From contig CM026404.1 in assembly GCA_014843695.1 (NCBI GenBank), positions 4,897,840-4,961,839 of the forward strand: DNA of 64,000 nucleotides, written 5' to 3'. Origin of the DNA: Archivesica marissinica. Taxonomy: Eukaryota; Mollusca; Bivalvia; Venerida; Vesicomyidae. The notes beneath the pieces are model-generated. The model made no database searches, was not told the origin of the DNA, and saw nothing but the letters and a program-made list of their open reading frames with translations. Shown here piece by piece: positions 11,309-22,412 of the stretch. The translations under genes and the position numbers were made by a program. Position 1 is the first letter of the stretch, and the number at the start of each line of letters is the position of its first letter.

Positions 11309-14300
11309 GATATCACAATACAAGCTCAGTCTCCGATATCCTTAGAAATGCACGATATCACAATACAAGCCCAGTCTCCGATATCCTTAGAAATGCACGA
11401 TATCACAATACAAGTTCAGTCTCCGACATCCTTAGAAATGCACGATATCACAATACAAGCCCAGTCTCCGATATTCTTAGAAATGCACGATAACACAATA
11501 CAAGCTTAGTCTCTGACATCCTTAGAATTGCACGATATCACAATACATGCTCAGTCTCCGACATCCTTAGAAATGCACGATATCACAATACAAACTCAGT
11601 CTCCGACATCCTTAGAAATGCACGATATCACAATACAAACTCAGTCTCCGACATCCTTAGAAATGCACGATATCACAATACAAACTCAGTCGCCGACATC
11701 CTTAGAAATGCACGATATCACAATACAAGCCCATTCTCCGATATCCTTAGAAATGCGCGATATCACAATACAAGCTTAGTCTCTGATATCCTTAGAAATG
11801 CACGATATCACAATACAAGTTCAGTCTCCGAATCCTTAGAAATGCACGATATCACAATACAAGCTTAGTCTCCGACATCCTTAGAAATGCACGATAACAC
11901 AATACAAGCTTAGTCTCTGACATCCTTAGAAATGCGCGATATCACAATACAAGCCCAGTCTCCGATATCCTTAGAAATGCACGATATCACAATACAAGCT
12001 CAGTCTCCGACATCCTTAGAAATGCACGATATCACAATACAAGCTCAGTCTCCGATGTCCTTAGAAATGCACGATATCACAATACAAGCTCAGTCTCCGA
12101 CATCCTTAGAATTGCACGATATCACAATACATGCTCAGTCTCCGACATCCTTAGAAATGCACGATATCACAATACAAATCAGTCTCCGACATCCTTAGAA
12201 ATGCACGATATCACAATACAAACTCAGTCTCCGACATCCTTAGAAATGCACGATATCACAATACAAACTCAGTCGCCGACATCCTTAGAAATGCACGATA
12301 TCACAATACAAGCCTATTCTCCGATATCCTTAGAAATGCGCGATATCACAATACAAGCTTAGTCTCTGATATCCTTAGAAATGCACGATATCACAATACA
12401 AGTTCAGTCTCCGACATCCTTAGAAATGCACGATATCACAATACAAGCTTAGTCTCCGACATCCTTAGAAATGCACGATAACACAATACAAGCTTAGTCT
12501 CTGACATCCTTAGAAATGCGCGATATCACAATACAAGCCCAGTCTCCGATATCCTTAGAAATGCACGATAACACAATACAAGCCCAGTCTCCGATATCCT
12601 TAGAAATGCACGATATCACAATACAAGCCCAGTCTCCGATATCCTTAGAAATGCACGATATCACAATACAAGCCCAGTCTCTGATATCCTTAGAAATGCA
12701 CAATATCACAATACAAGCTCAGTCTCCGACATCCTTAGAAATGCACGATATCACAATACAAGCTTAGTCTCTGACATCCTTAGAAATGCACGATATCACA
12801 ATACAATCTTAGTCCCCGACATCCTTAGAAATGCACGATATCACAATACAAGCTCAGTCTCCGACATCCTTAGAAATGCACGATATCACAATACAAGCCC
12901 AGTCTCCGATATCCTAAGAAATGCACGATAACACAATACAAGCCCAGACTCCAACATCCTTAGAAATGCACGATATCACAATACAAGCCCAGTCTCCGAT
13001 ATCCTTAAAAATGCACGATAACACAATACAAGCCCAGTCTCCGATATCCTTACAAATGCACGATATCACAATACAAGCTCAGTCTCTGACATCCTTAGAA
13101 ATGCACGATAAAACAATACAAGCTTAGTCTCCGATATCCTTAGATATGCACAATAACACAATACAAGCTTAGTCTCTGACATCCTTAGAAATGCACGATA
13201 ACACAATACAAGCTTAGTCTCCGATATCCTTAGAAATGCACGATATCACAATACAAGCCCAGTCTCCGATATCCTTAGAAATGCACCATATCACAATATT
13301 AGCTCAGTCTCCGACATCCTTAGAAATGCACGATATCACAATACAAGCTCAGTCTCCGATGACCTTAGAAATGCACGATATCACAATATAAGCTCAGTCT
13401 CCGACATCCTTAGAATTGCACGATATCACAATACATGCTCAGTCTCCGACATCCTTAGAAATGCACGATATCACAATACAAACTCAGTCTCCGACATCCT
13501 TAGAAATGCACGATATCACAATACAAGCTTAGTCTCTGACATCCTTAGAAATGCACGATATCACAATACAAGCTTAGTCTCTGACATCCTTAGAAATGCA
13601 CGATATCACAATACAAGCCCAGTCTCCGATATCCTTAGAAATGCACGATAACACAATACAAGCCCAGTCTCCGATATCCTTAGAAATGCACGATATCACA
13701 ATACAAGCCCAGTCTCCGATATCCTTAGAAATGCACGATATCACAATACAAGCTTAGTCTCCGATATCCTTAGAATTGCACGATATCACAACACAAGCCC
13801 AGTCTCCGATATCCTTAGAAATGCACGATATCACAATACAAGTTCAGTCTCCGACATCCTTAGAAATGCACGATATCACAATACAAGTTCAGTATCCGAC
13901 ATCCTTAGAAATGCACGATATCACAATACATGCCCAGTCTCCGATATCCTTAGCAATGCACGATAATACAATACAAGCTCAGTCTCCAACAAACCCATGA
14001 AATGCACGATAACACAATACAAGCCTAGTCTCCGATATCCTTAGACATGCACGATAACACAATACAAGCCCAGTCTCCGATATCCTTAGAAATGCACGAT
14101 ATCACAATACAAGTTCAGTCTCCGACATCCTTAGAGATGCACGATATCACAATACAAGCCTAGTCTCCGATATTCTTAGAAATGCACGATAACACAATAC
14201 AAGCTTAGTCTCTGATATCCTTAGAAATGCACGATAACACAATACAAGCTTAGTCTCCAACATCCTTAGAAATGCACGATAACACAATACAATCTTAGTC

Positions 14301-14918
14301 TCTGACATCCTTAGAAATGCACGATAACACAATACAAGCTCAGTCTCCAACATCCTTAGAAATGCACGATATCACAATACAAGCTCAGTCTCCGACATAC
14401 TTAGAAATGCACGATATCACAATACAAGGTTAGTCTCCGACATCCTTAGAAATGCACGATAACACAATACAAGCTTAGTCTCTGACATCCTTAGAAATGC
14501 ACGATATCACAATACAAGCCCAGACTCCAACATCCTTAGAAATGCACGATAACACAATACAAGCCAGTCTCCGATATCCTTAGAAATGCACGATAACACA
14601 ATACAAGCTCAGTCTCCGATGTCCTTAGAAATGCACGGATCACAATACAAGCCCAGTCTCCGATATCCTTAGAAATGCACGATATCACAATACAAGCCAG
14701 ACTCCAACATCCTTAGAAATGCACGATAACACAATAAAAGCCCAGTCTCCGATATCCTTAGAAATGCACGATAACACAATACAAGCTCAGTCTCCGATGT
14801 CCTTAGAAATGCACGATATCACAATACAAGCCCAGTCTCCGATATCCTTAGAAATGCACGATATCACAATACAAGCTCAGTCTCCGACATCCTTAGAAAT
14901 GGCACGATAAGTCCTCAT
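11303..14918. repeat. 45-bp satellite array, ~80 copies
   Basis: A tandem 45-bp unit with the core CACGATATCACAATACAAGC then CAGTCTCCGA(C/T)ATCCTTAG. Since 45 is a multiple of three, long peptide-like frames appear and should be ignored. Linked variants recur about 585 bp apart (for example CAGTCGCCGACATCC at 11,688 and 12,271, and ATTGCACGATATCAC at 11,527 and 12,112), showing a 13-unit higher-order block. Copies at the right end are more diverged and have small deletions. Confidence 0.95.
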
Positions 14919-14978
14919 TCCATTTCAACATGCTTAGAAATGATATTCCACCTACGAATCCAGTTTTTTGATATATGT

Positions 14979-15550
14979 ACAATGCCAGATCAGACATCCT
15001 TGAAGTGTGGACATTCAATTCCGTATCTGACAGTTAGACATCTGGTCGTCGATTGTCGCAAACGAGTCTACTAAACTCCGGTGTAGCTCGGGGGAGCGTG
15101 GATCCACGACTGTTGCCGCTCCCTCAGGTCCGCCGTCTCGTCTATCCGCCGGAGAAGTAGAAGAAGAGAAAGTGTCGAAAAAAGCCGGCGAAGATATAGT
15201 GCGTCAATATCACTATCTAGAGTGTCCACTATCTAGAAGAGCTGGTGGATCTGTCCTGATGTGCCGTAGCCATGGATCCACATGCTGGCGAGCCTCCCCT
15301 TCACAAGATCGACGACCAGAAGATCCCAGAATCCTACGCTGCTGCTGCGGGATGTGCCCCGGTCACGACACGTCGTGAGGAGATCGACCGGGGTGTGCAC
15401 AATAAAATAATGTTTTATCTTTTATTGCATGCTAATTACTCAAAAACATATGAAATATGTAAATTAATCCATGACATAATTATACAAGGACAACCTTTCT
15501 TACAGACACAGCCAATCATTAAACGGTTAGCCAGCATAAGATCACCTTAG
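14979..15550 (+). pseudogene. Decayed LINE pieces (C-terminal remnants)
   Basis: At 14,982-15,074 a frame reads LKCGHSIPYLTVRHLVVDC and then stops. The LTVxHLLxxC pattern after a Cys is typical of the C-terminus of jockey/CR1-like LINE proteins. A later frame (15,272-15,550) ends in NYSKTYEICKLIHDII...LASIRSP, which may be another LINE piece; I do not recognise it securely. The intervening GC-rich stretch (15,075-15,400) contrasts with the AT-rich surroundings. Only the first motif is well supported. Confidence 0.45.
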
Positions 15551-16480
15551 ACACACAAATTTTGCATATTGTCCCATGCCATTTACTCAATCCGAAATGC
15601 CACACAAAGTTGTGAAATTATCAACAAAACATGACTAGACTGTTTATCTAACTGCCTGCCTGGCTCGTACAGCTGTTTGATAGAACACCTGCTGTTATGA
15701 TTGTGAGATGAGATCAAACGATAACGCGGCATGTTTTGGCAGACAGGAAACCTTTGAAACACCGGCAGCCGCTTTAGGTCATTATACATACGAGGGTTGT
15801 CAAAGAATTACGCAGACAAATGCTATAGTGGGCTAGCCATAGATGTAAATAAGATGAAATTGTATGTAACAACCCTCGTACATTATTGTTCACTGTAAAA
15901 TAATGTTTTAAACAGTTTTCTTCCATAACAATTTGGAATTATTCAAGTGCTAGTAATTTTGTATTTGTATTACATGTATTACATAGATGAGACTTTAATA
16001 AAGATTAAAACCTTAAAACCTATTAAGTTTGTTTGTGGTTACTCGTGAAATTCAGTCACAGTTACACACACAATCACAATCCACAGTTACACACAAAATA
16101 ATCCAAGCTGACAATCACACCCGGCGATTATAAACGGTTCGGTAATTATTGTGATTTGCACGAAAAGTTATGAAGGCGTTGACGGAGATTAATTTGTCTC
16201 AGTTTAATGTTGCCAAACAATAAACGCAGATAAACACTTCTGTATGACTGACTTTTTGAAAACTGTGACCAACTGGTGTCATTGCTAACTTTTCCACATA
16301 TTTCGAATTAATTTACTATACACTTTAGTGTTTTGTTCATTTAATGAAAATAATATTAATATTGCATGAATATATGAATTAACAAATATGTATATATTTA
16401 ATGTCAGTTATTATTACATTTAATACCCGTCAAAAAGTCGGTGAAAAAAAAGTATAAAAATGGATCAAATTGGCCAAATA
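15551..16480. other. No recognisable gene or repeat
   Basis: AT-rich sequence with only short, non-conserved frames. A TAATAAAGATTAAAACC tract near 15,997-16,014 could be the polyadenylated end of an old insertion. Confidence 0.4.
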
Positions 16481-16481
16481 A

Positions 16482-16682
16482 AATTCAGTCTTTCAGATGG
16501 GACGTTAAACCGAGGCCGTGTCGGTGCTTTACACCGTCACTAAAAGAACCAGAGAGACTCTGGAATGGGTCTCTATCTGTATCATTGCACTATCCTCCAA
16601 AATCTAAACTGACTAATCTCTTCAGGAGGCGTCGCTCATATGGGTAACCGGTAGCGACGATAAATAAACGTAAAACACACAC
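16482..16682 (+). mobile_element. SINE family B, head missing
   Basis: Sense copy of the family-B body: TTTCAGATGGGACGTTAAAC, GTCGGTGCTTTACACCGTC, GAATGGGTCTCTATCTGTAT, GGAGGCGTCGCTCATATGGG, ending ACGATAAATAAACGTAAAAC. The tRNA-Thr-like head is missing. Confidence 0.8.
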
Positions 16683-16917
16683 AAATAAAATATAGCTGGC
16701 TGACATTTAGAAAATGCCAAACCAACTGATAATGACTGAAAACTTTTAGACGGGACCCTGACTTTGAGCCTTAAATCAACGGGAAATATCCCCGTATTAT
16801 AGGCGAGTAAATACGGTATACGAAGTGTGCGTTTTCTATGTCCTATAGGCGTACACAATCAATGTTCTTATAATACGAAGGAGATGATAAGGTTGCATGT
16901 TATGAACACTTGATTAA

Positions 16918-16978
16918 ACTAAGATGTAAGAATTTGTTTCGCAATCGAGCTAAAATAAATGTGTATAAACTAAACTAA
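16918..16978 (+). mobile_element. SINE family A 3' tail fragment
   Basis: Isolated copy of the family-A tail (TTTGTTTCGCAATCGAGCTA, AAATAAATGTGTATAAACTA). No body or head is attached. Confidence 0.65.
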
Positions 16979-17101
16979 CAATTGATCTTATAGAGTGTAA
17001 CCTGATAGTACATTGTATTGTACGTTTGAGATTTAGTCACCGGTCGTACTTAGGGGTATTATATCGCAATGCTCACGTTATGTAGCCCATATACGACAGC
17101 A

Positions 17102-17225
17102 TTAGCATTCAACAAAAATAACAACTTACAACGGTTTATAGCTAGATTTAATGTGAATCCGTTGTAAGTTGTATCTTATTTTTGTTGAATGCGATTTAAT
17201 GTGAATCCGTTGTAAGCTGATGCAA
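17102..17225. repeat. Hairpin-forming inverted repeat
   Basis: GCATTCAACAAAAATAACAA followed by CTTACAACGG (from about 17,106) is mirrored by CCGTTGTAAGTTGTATCTTA and TTTTTGTTGAATGC (about 17,158-17,191), giving an arm of about 30 bp around a 20-bp loop. A second partial right arm (CCGTTGTAAGC, 17,207 onward) follows directly. It may be a small MITE or a foldback remnant. Confidence 0.65.
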
Positions 17226-17620
17226 CTTATTTTTGTCTCACGGACATATAATTGTATCGATTGCATGTAGTCTGGGAACAGGCGTCGATATAGTTTGCCT
17301 GGTTGGTCAAATAAATATATGTTAACACCGAGACCATTAATTGGGCCGTATTGAGTTTCTGATAATATCATTTTGCCAGAAGTTAAAAATCGACAGACTG
17401 GAACCCAGGCTAGATTGTATGGTGTGATTTTCGAAACTAGTTTATATATTTATCTTGTGGAAGTCGTGATAGCGCAGAGGATGCGCGTTCGCTTCAGGTG
17501 CGAATGGTCCGGAGTTCGAGCCCCACTGGAGCCGTTACGATTGTGCCCTTATGCAAGGCATTTAAATTCCACGTTGCCTCTTCTCTCTCCCTCGTGGCGA
17601 TGGATTCCATCAGGAATGAG

Positions 17621-17901
17621 TGTGTGATTTACGTTTATTTATCGTCGCTACCGGTTGCCCATATGAGCGACGCCTCCTGAAGAGATTAGTTATTTTGGAG
17701 GATAATGCATGATACAGAAAGAGACCCATTCCAGAATCTCCTCTGGTTCTTTTACGTGCACGATGTAAAGCACCGACACGAGACCTCGGTTTAACGTCCC
17801 ATCAGAAATACTGTTAATTTTATTAGGGTCAGACGGGGGATCGAACCTGCGATGGCTGGATTACCAGTCCAGCGTGTTACCACTGGACTACAAATCCGTC
17901 T
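17621..17901 (-). mobile_element. SINE family B, near full length (tRNA-Thr-like)
   Basis: Antisense. The head (17,830-17,901) reads on the minus strand as GACGGATTTGTAGTCCAGTG, then GCTGGACTGGTAATCCAGC and GGTTCGATCCCCCGTC. The loop CTGGTAA gives the anticodon analogue GGT (Thr). The body and tail end at the junction with SINE A1. It lies inside A1 as part of a 564-bp block bounded by GAATGAG on both sides (17,614-17,620 and 18,185-18,191). Confidence 0.85.
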
Positions 17902-18184
17902 GTCAACATTCGTCTCGAGAAAAGGCGTGTCTTATAATTTACGCTATTCCAAGGATGATCTATTTATCTGTTTCTTGACACGATAAGTTGCAAATCTGGA
18001 CTAAAAACATTTTAAATGCAAAGTGTGCTATATTTTCCTTGTGTCAATTAAAAATAATAATTAATGTAATTATAAGTAATGAATAGCGGGTTAATAATTT
18101 CCATCGGGGTATGAACTACATTGGCCATGCCTTCGGCCTCCACACACTTTAACCATGTCCAACATTAGTTCATACCCCAATGAT
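17902..18184. mobile_element. Hairpin-bearing dispersed repeat R, copy 1
   Basis: Homologous to 26,733-27,057: shared blocks CCAAGGATGATCTA, GGGTTAATA, TTTCCATCGGGGTATGAACT and CCTCCACACACTTTAACCA. The inverted pair CGGGGTATGAACTACA / AGTTCATACCCC forms a stem. It is part of the block inserted into SINE A1. Confidence 0.65.
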
Positions 18185-18217
18185 GAATGAGGTCTCGAGA
18201 GTGATTTATATAAGTTG

Positions 18218-18439
18218 GAAGTCGTGATAGCGCAGTGGATGCGCGTTCGCTTCAGGTGCGAAAGGTCCGGAGTTCGAGCCCCGCTGGAGCCGTTACGATT
18301 GTGCCCTTAGGCAATTTCCACGTTGCCTCTTCTCTCTCCCTCGTGGCGATGGATTCCATCAGGAATGAGGTCTCGGGAGTGATTAATATAAGTTATAAGA
18401 ACTTGTTTCGCAATCGAGCTAAAATAAATTTGTATAAAC
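18218..18439 (+). mobile_element. SINE family A copy A2, full length, nested in A1
   Basis: Complete head, body and tail. Identical 11-bp flanks TATATAAGTTG at 18,207-18,217 and 18,440-18,450 are its target-site duplication; this sequence is part of A1's own tail. A2 therefore inserted into A1 after A1 was in place. Confidence 0.9.
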
Positions 18440-18559
18440 TATATAAGTTGAAATAACTTGTTTCGCAATCGAGCTAAAATAAATTTGTATAAACTACTAT
18501 TTATCTTAGCTTTTAATTAAAGAAACTGTGGTAGAATGCAGCGTACAAACAACACTTAC

Positions 18560-18685
18560 CAGTGCAGTTCTGCTCCCAAACTTTTCGAATCTCGAAAACA
18601 TGTGATCACTCAGGGAAATAGCGGGCAGCTCCACCGGCGGCCTCGGGCTCTTAAATATGAAGTCCTGAGCCGCCGGTGACGACAT
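18560..18685 (-). CDS. First coding exon of an acyl-CoA synthetase (4-coumarate-CoA ligase/luciferase-like)
   Basis: On the minus strand an ATG (18,683-18,685) opens 42 codons ending at a consensus donor (CTG|GTAAGT, 18,559 downward). The peptide contains FKSPRPPVELPAISLSDHMF, then SRFEKFGSRTAL. This matches the N-terminal entry segment of AMP-forming 4CL-like enzymes, in which a K-S-P...P motif precedes a '...VF..F..YG...AL' helix. Such enzymes activate carboxylic acids as acyl-adenylates and then acyl-CoA thioesters, often in peroxisomes. Only this exon is visible; the rest would lie beyond the left edge, because the intervening 18 kb is repetitive. GC content is higher here than around it, as expected near a transcription start. 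An orphan exon or pseudogene cannot be excluded. Confidence 0.6.
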
Positions 18686-19965
18686 GCTACGCTGATTTGC
18701 TGACACACGTTTATATATTGGATTGTGTACATCATCCGTGTTTCTGTTGTTCCGTTGCTGTTTCCGTAGTAACAGAGCGCAGGAACTATGGTTCCTCATC
18801 ATCGGACCATAGTAGCTCCGCGTTATGCGAATCACATGACGCATTGTTGTTGGCGAATGTCCTACCCGTTCTTCAACTTTATGTCTCGATCAGTTTAACC
18901 AACTAATCGTAAGTAAGTACAAATGTAGCGAACAGAAGGCTACTGTACATACATACATATCCGGTAGAAAGTCACAAGCTAAACTATAACGTTACAGATA
19001 ATTTAAGATAACGTTACAGATAATTTAATTAAGATTAATCCATAAATAATTATGCACAGGTACAATGGGTGAGATAAGGGATTAATGAGTTAACACAAAT
19101 TACAGTATCTATACTTTACAGCAGGTGGTGTATTCGCTTCAATCCACGATGTATGTACACTACTCGAGAGTGCATAGCCTTGAACTTATTAATAACCGAA
19201 ATCATATACATGTATGTCTACAGATAGTCAATGACCGCATCGTGTGCAGCGGCGTAGCCAGCTGAAAGTGATGTGCACGCCCATCTGAACTATTAGGCAC
19301 CGTAGGTGCGAATTTGAGCATCAAAGGTGCAAACCCGGTAGGGGGTGTGGGGGCATCCTTCCCACTAATTCTTTGAAACCTAGACATCAAATGGTGCACT
19401 CTGGTACCTTTAAAGGGAAGTTTATACACAAACAAACACATAAGAAAAGTTCAGTTTTTCATCTACTACTGTATATCCAGCCAAAAAAACCTAAGGTCCG
19501 GAATAAAATATGCAAGCCCGGGCATTGTGGCGTACAGGCAACTACGCGCCTGGTGTGGGATATGTAGTCGTCGCCACCATACATTGGTCGCTGTATGTCG
19601 TGCAGTCAGCACCTGTGATTATGATTGCCGACAACCTTAAACTCTGACCTGGGCGGACTACTTTCTTGAACGATTAACTAGTTATCTAAGTATTATCTGA
19701 CTACCCGTTCACATAATTATGTTCAGCTAAACGTGTCCGGTTATAATTATGTACAGTGTATGTAATTGTGTTCAGGCGCGTAGCTACCTGTATGCAAAAC
19801 AAGAAGAAGCTGCTTACACATCATTTGGAAAAATCGAAAAATTAAATTGTCCAAATATAGAATAAACACTGAATGGGGCGGGGATACACTAGACTAGGGA
19901 TACAGGAACACATACCTCTAAGGAAATTCAAAGCGAAATCATTGGTAACTGTGCTGGCAGCATAC
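18686..19965. other. Upstream region of the acyl-CoA synthetase exon; no other gene seen
   Basis: Contains an imperfect palindrome at about 18,780-18,825 (AGGAACTATGGTTCCT, then GGACCATAGTAGCTCC). A stretch at 19,240-19,400 resembles a dispersed repeat (GCGGCGTAGCCAGCTGAAAG) with no clear boundaries. No coding sequence or RNA gene is supported. Confidence 0.35.
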
Positions 19966-19976
19966 ACCTTACCGTG

Positions 19977-20775
19977 CCGAAGCGTGCAGGCAGGCCCTGA
20001 CAGAGATGTGTTGTAGAAGCGTGCAGGCCCTAACAGAGATGTGTTGTAGAAGCGTGCAGGACCTAACAGAGATATGTTGTAGAAGCGTATAGGACCTAAC
20101 AGAGATATGTTGTAGAAGCGTATAGGACCTAACAGAGATATATTGTAGAAGCGTGCAGGACCTAACAGAGATGTGTTGTAGAAGCATGCAGGACCTAACA
20201 GAGATGTGTTGTAGAAGCGTACAGGACCTAACAGAGATGTGTTGTAGAAGCGTGCAGGACCTAACAGATATGTTGTAGAAGCATGCAGGACCTAACAGAG
20301 ATGTGTTGTAGAAGCATGCAGGACCTAATAGAGATATGTTGTAGAAGCATGCAGGACCTAATAGAGATATGTTGTAGAAGCGTGCAGTACCTAACATGTA
20401 TGTGTTTTAGAAGCGTATATGTCCTAACAGATATATGTTGTAGAAGCGCATATTTGAACTAACAGATAGGTGTTGTAGAAGCGTGCAGGACCTAACATGT
20501 ATGTATTGTAGAAGCATATATGTCCTAACAGATATATGTTGTAGAAGCGCATATTTGAACTAACATATAGGTGTTGTAGAAGCGTGCAGGACCTAACATG
20601 TATGTGTTGTAGAAGCGTGCAGGACCTAACATGTATGTGTTGTAGAAGCATATATGTCCTAACATGTATGTGTTGTAGAGGCGTGCAGGACCTAACAGAG
20701 ATGTGTTATAGAAGCGTGTAGGCCCTAACGGAGATTTGTTGTAGACGCGTGCAGGCCCTAACAGAGGTGTCGGCT
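19977..20775. repeat. 33-bp minisatellite
   Basis: About 24 copies of a ~33-bp unit containing GTTGTAGAAGCGTGCAGGAC and CTAACAGAGATGT. Several units change to ATATGTCCTAACA or ATATTTGAACTAACA. Peptide-like minus-strand frames are artefacts of the period. Confidence 0.95.
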
Positions 20776-21294
20776 TCTTTGCCGAGTAGGCCACCGATAC
20801 GTCAATAGTTAAGCAGATGACACTCTGTATTCGATTCTATGAAGAATACGATTCTCACAAACTCCTACATAGACACCTAGTCTATTCTAAAGACATACAG
20901 GCATGTACATCGATACAATGAACGGTACATACAGGGTTGTACAAACAAGGATGGTGCATGCTAGTTCCTGGCACCGGGTATATACACATTACAAGGCACA
21001 TCTTGTCAGTAGCCTATTGTAATGGACACCCGATAAAACATGACATTTCTCTTCAAGAAAGTATTATCTGAATTGTCAATATGTTGTTGCAGCACTGGAC
21101 AGTTGATCTTCTGTAGTGTAATTAATAGGATGTCCACCGTGTATCCGTGAGGTTGTGAGTTCCAACTCCACCATAACTACCATGGTGTTTTAGTTTAATC
21201 ATATTTTATTGCTCGATTTGTTTTAGATATATATGTGAACACAATACATGACACATTAAATAAAGGCAAACGGGTCGGGCCGTCACTATCATGA

Positions 21295-21437
21295 TGATGA
21301 TGTCCTCAGGCCAGGCACATAAAGCCGTATTTCTCACCCTTATGTCGATGGGTTCATTCAGGAATGAGGTCTGGAGGGCGAGTTATCTAATGGTGTAAGA
21401 GCTTGTTTCGCAATTGAGATCCAATAAATTCAAATTG
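21295..21437 (+). mobile_element. Diverged SINE family A fragment (body and tail)
   Basis: Contains CAGGAATGAGGTCT and AGCTTGTTTCGCAATTGAGA, matching the body/tail junction and tail of SINE A. The head is absent. Confidence 0.6.
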
Positions 21438-21439
21438 TG

Positions 21440-21958
21440 TCAGTCGATTGAACAGATGTAAACATTTATGTTTGTCAGTCGATTGAACAGATGTAAACAT
21501 TTATGTTTGTCAGTCGATTGAACAGATGTAAACATTTATGTTTGTCAGTCGATTGAACAGATGGAAACATTTATGTTTGTCAGTCGATTGAACAGATGTA
21601 AACATTTATGTTTGTCAGTCGATTGAACAGATGTAAACATTTATGTTTGTCAGTCGATTGAACAGATGTAAACATTTATGTTTGTCAGTCGATTGAACAG
21701 ATGTAAACATTTATGTTTGTCAGTCGATTGAACAGATGTAACATTTATGTTTGTCAGTCGATTGAACAGATGTAAACATTTATGTTTGTCAGTCGATTGA
21801 ACAATGTAAACTTTATGTTGTCAGTCGATTGAACAGATGTAAACATTTATGTTTGTCTCATTGAACAGATGTAAACATTTATTTGTCAGTCGATTGAACA
21901 GATATAAACATTTATGTTTGTCAGTCGATTGAACAGATGTAAACATTTATGTTTGTTT
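21440..21958. repeat. 35-bp minisatellite
   Basis: About 15 nearly identical copies of a 35-bp unit (GTCAGTCGATTGAACAGATG, then TAAACATTTATGTTT). Most divergence, as small deletions, lies in the last five copies. It starts at the end of a SINE A tail fragment. Confidence 0.95.
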
Positions 21959-21973
21959 CACCCTCAGCCCAGC

Positions 21974-22412
21974 GTCTACAGACGGATCTGTAGTCCAGCG
22001 GTTAACACGTTGGACTGGTAATTCAGGGATCGCATGTTCGATCCCCCGTCTAACCCTAATAAAATTAACAGTCTTTCAGATGGGACTTTGGTTTAAACAG
22101 TATTTATTCCAATACATTTACATGTATAACACAAACAATGTTACAAATTACATAAATTGTGAATGGTTTGGATTGGAAAACAAGTTTTCGGAAAACTTAT
22201 ATTAATTCCTCTCCAAAGATGGGACTTTAAACCGAGGTCTCGTGTCGGTGCTTTACACCGTGCACGTAAAAGAACACGAGGAGACTCTGGAATGGGTATC
22301 TGTCTGTATCATTGCACTATCCTCCAACAATCTAAAATGACTAATCTCTTCAGGAGGCGTCGCTCATATTGGGCAACCGGTAGCGACGATAAATAAACGT
22401 AAAACACACACT
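21974..22412 (+). mobile_element. SINE family B with complete head, interrupted by an insertion
   Basis: The head at 21,979-22,050 (GACGGATCTGTAGTCCAGCG, GTTGGACTGGTAATTCAGG, GTTCGATCCCCCGTC) is followed by the family-B body, which resumes after a 127-bp insert and ends at the ACGATAAATAAACGTAAAAC tail. This copy shows the head most clearly. It is a tRNA-derived element, not a functional tRNA gene: the anticodon stem is mismatched and it is fused to the SINE body. Confidence 0.85.
22090..22216 (-). mobile_element. 127-bp retroposed insert within SINE B
   Basis: Flanked by the identical 12-mer AGATGGGACTTT (22,078-22,089 and 22,217-22,228), a target-site duplication. On the minus strand the insert ends GGAATAAATACTGTTTAAAC, with an AATAAA signal near its 3' end. 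It is therefore probably the 3' end of a LINE or mRNA inserted by reverse transcription. No longer copy is present in this window. Confidence 0.7.

Larger units (their letters stand above)
17457..18497 (+). mobile_element. SINE family A copy A1 (tRNA-Leu-like), split by later insertions
   Basis: The outer element of a nested cluster. Its head and body occupy 17,457-17,620. Short body pieces resume at 18,192-18,217, and the tail is at 18,440-18,497. Identical 10-bp flanks TATTTATCTT at 17,447-17,456 and 18,498-18,507 are its target-site duplication, so everything between them arrived within or with A1. The head has A-box GATAGCGCAG and B-box GGAGTTCGAGCC. The anticodon-arm analogue TTCGC-TTCAGGT-GCGAA would read CAG (Leu). 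Confidence 0.85.

Noticed and set aside
11303..14918. Regular short repeats resembling a CRISPR array
   Set aside because: No unique spacers: the 45-bp units are contiguous, and the surroundings are eukaryotic.
15272..15550. 92-codon plus-strand frame beginning MDPHAGEPPLHKI as a host gene
   Set aside because: Sits among LINE remnants; only weak LINE-like text at the end and no splice or homology support for a host gene.
17230..17371. Minus-strand frame containing MILSETQYGPINGLGVNIYL, possibly an exon
   Set aside because: Looks protein-like but I recognise no family, and it does not fit the next expected exon of the acyl-CoA synthetase; insufficient support.
21979..22050. tRNA-Thr-like sequence as a real tRNA gene (likewise the Leu-, Ser-, Pro- and Glu-like heads elsewhere)
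   Set aside because: Each is the 5' head of a multi-copy SINE, with stem mismatches and a fused non-tRNA body.
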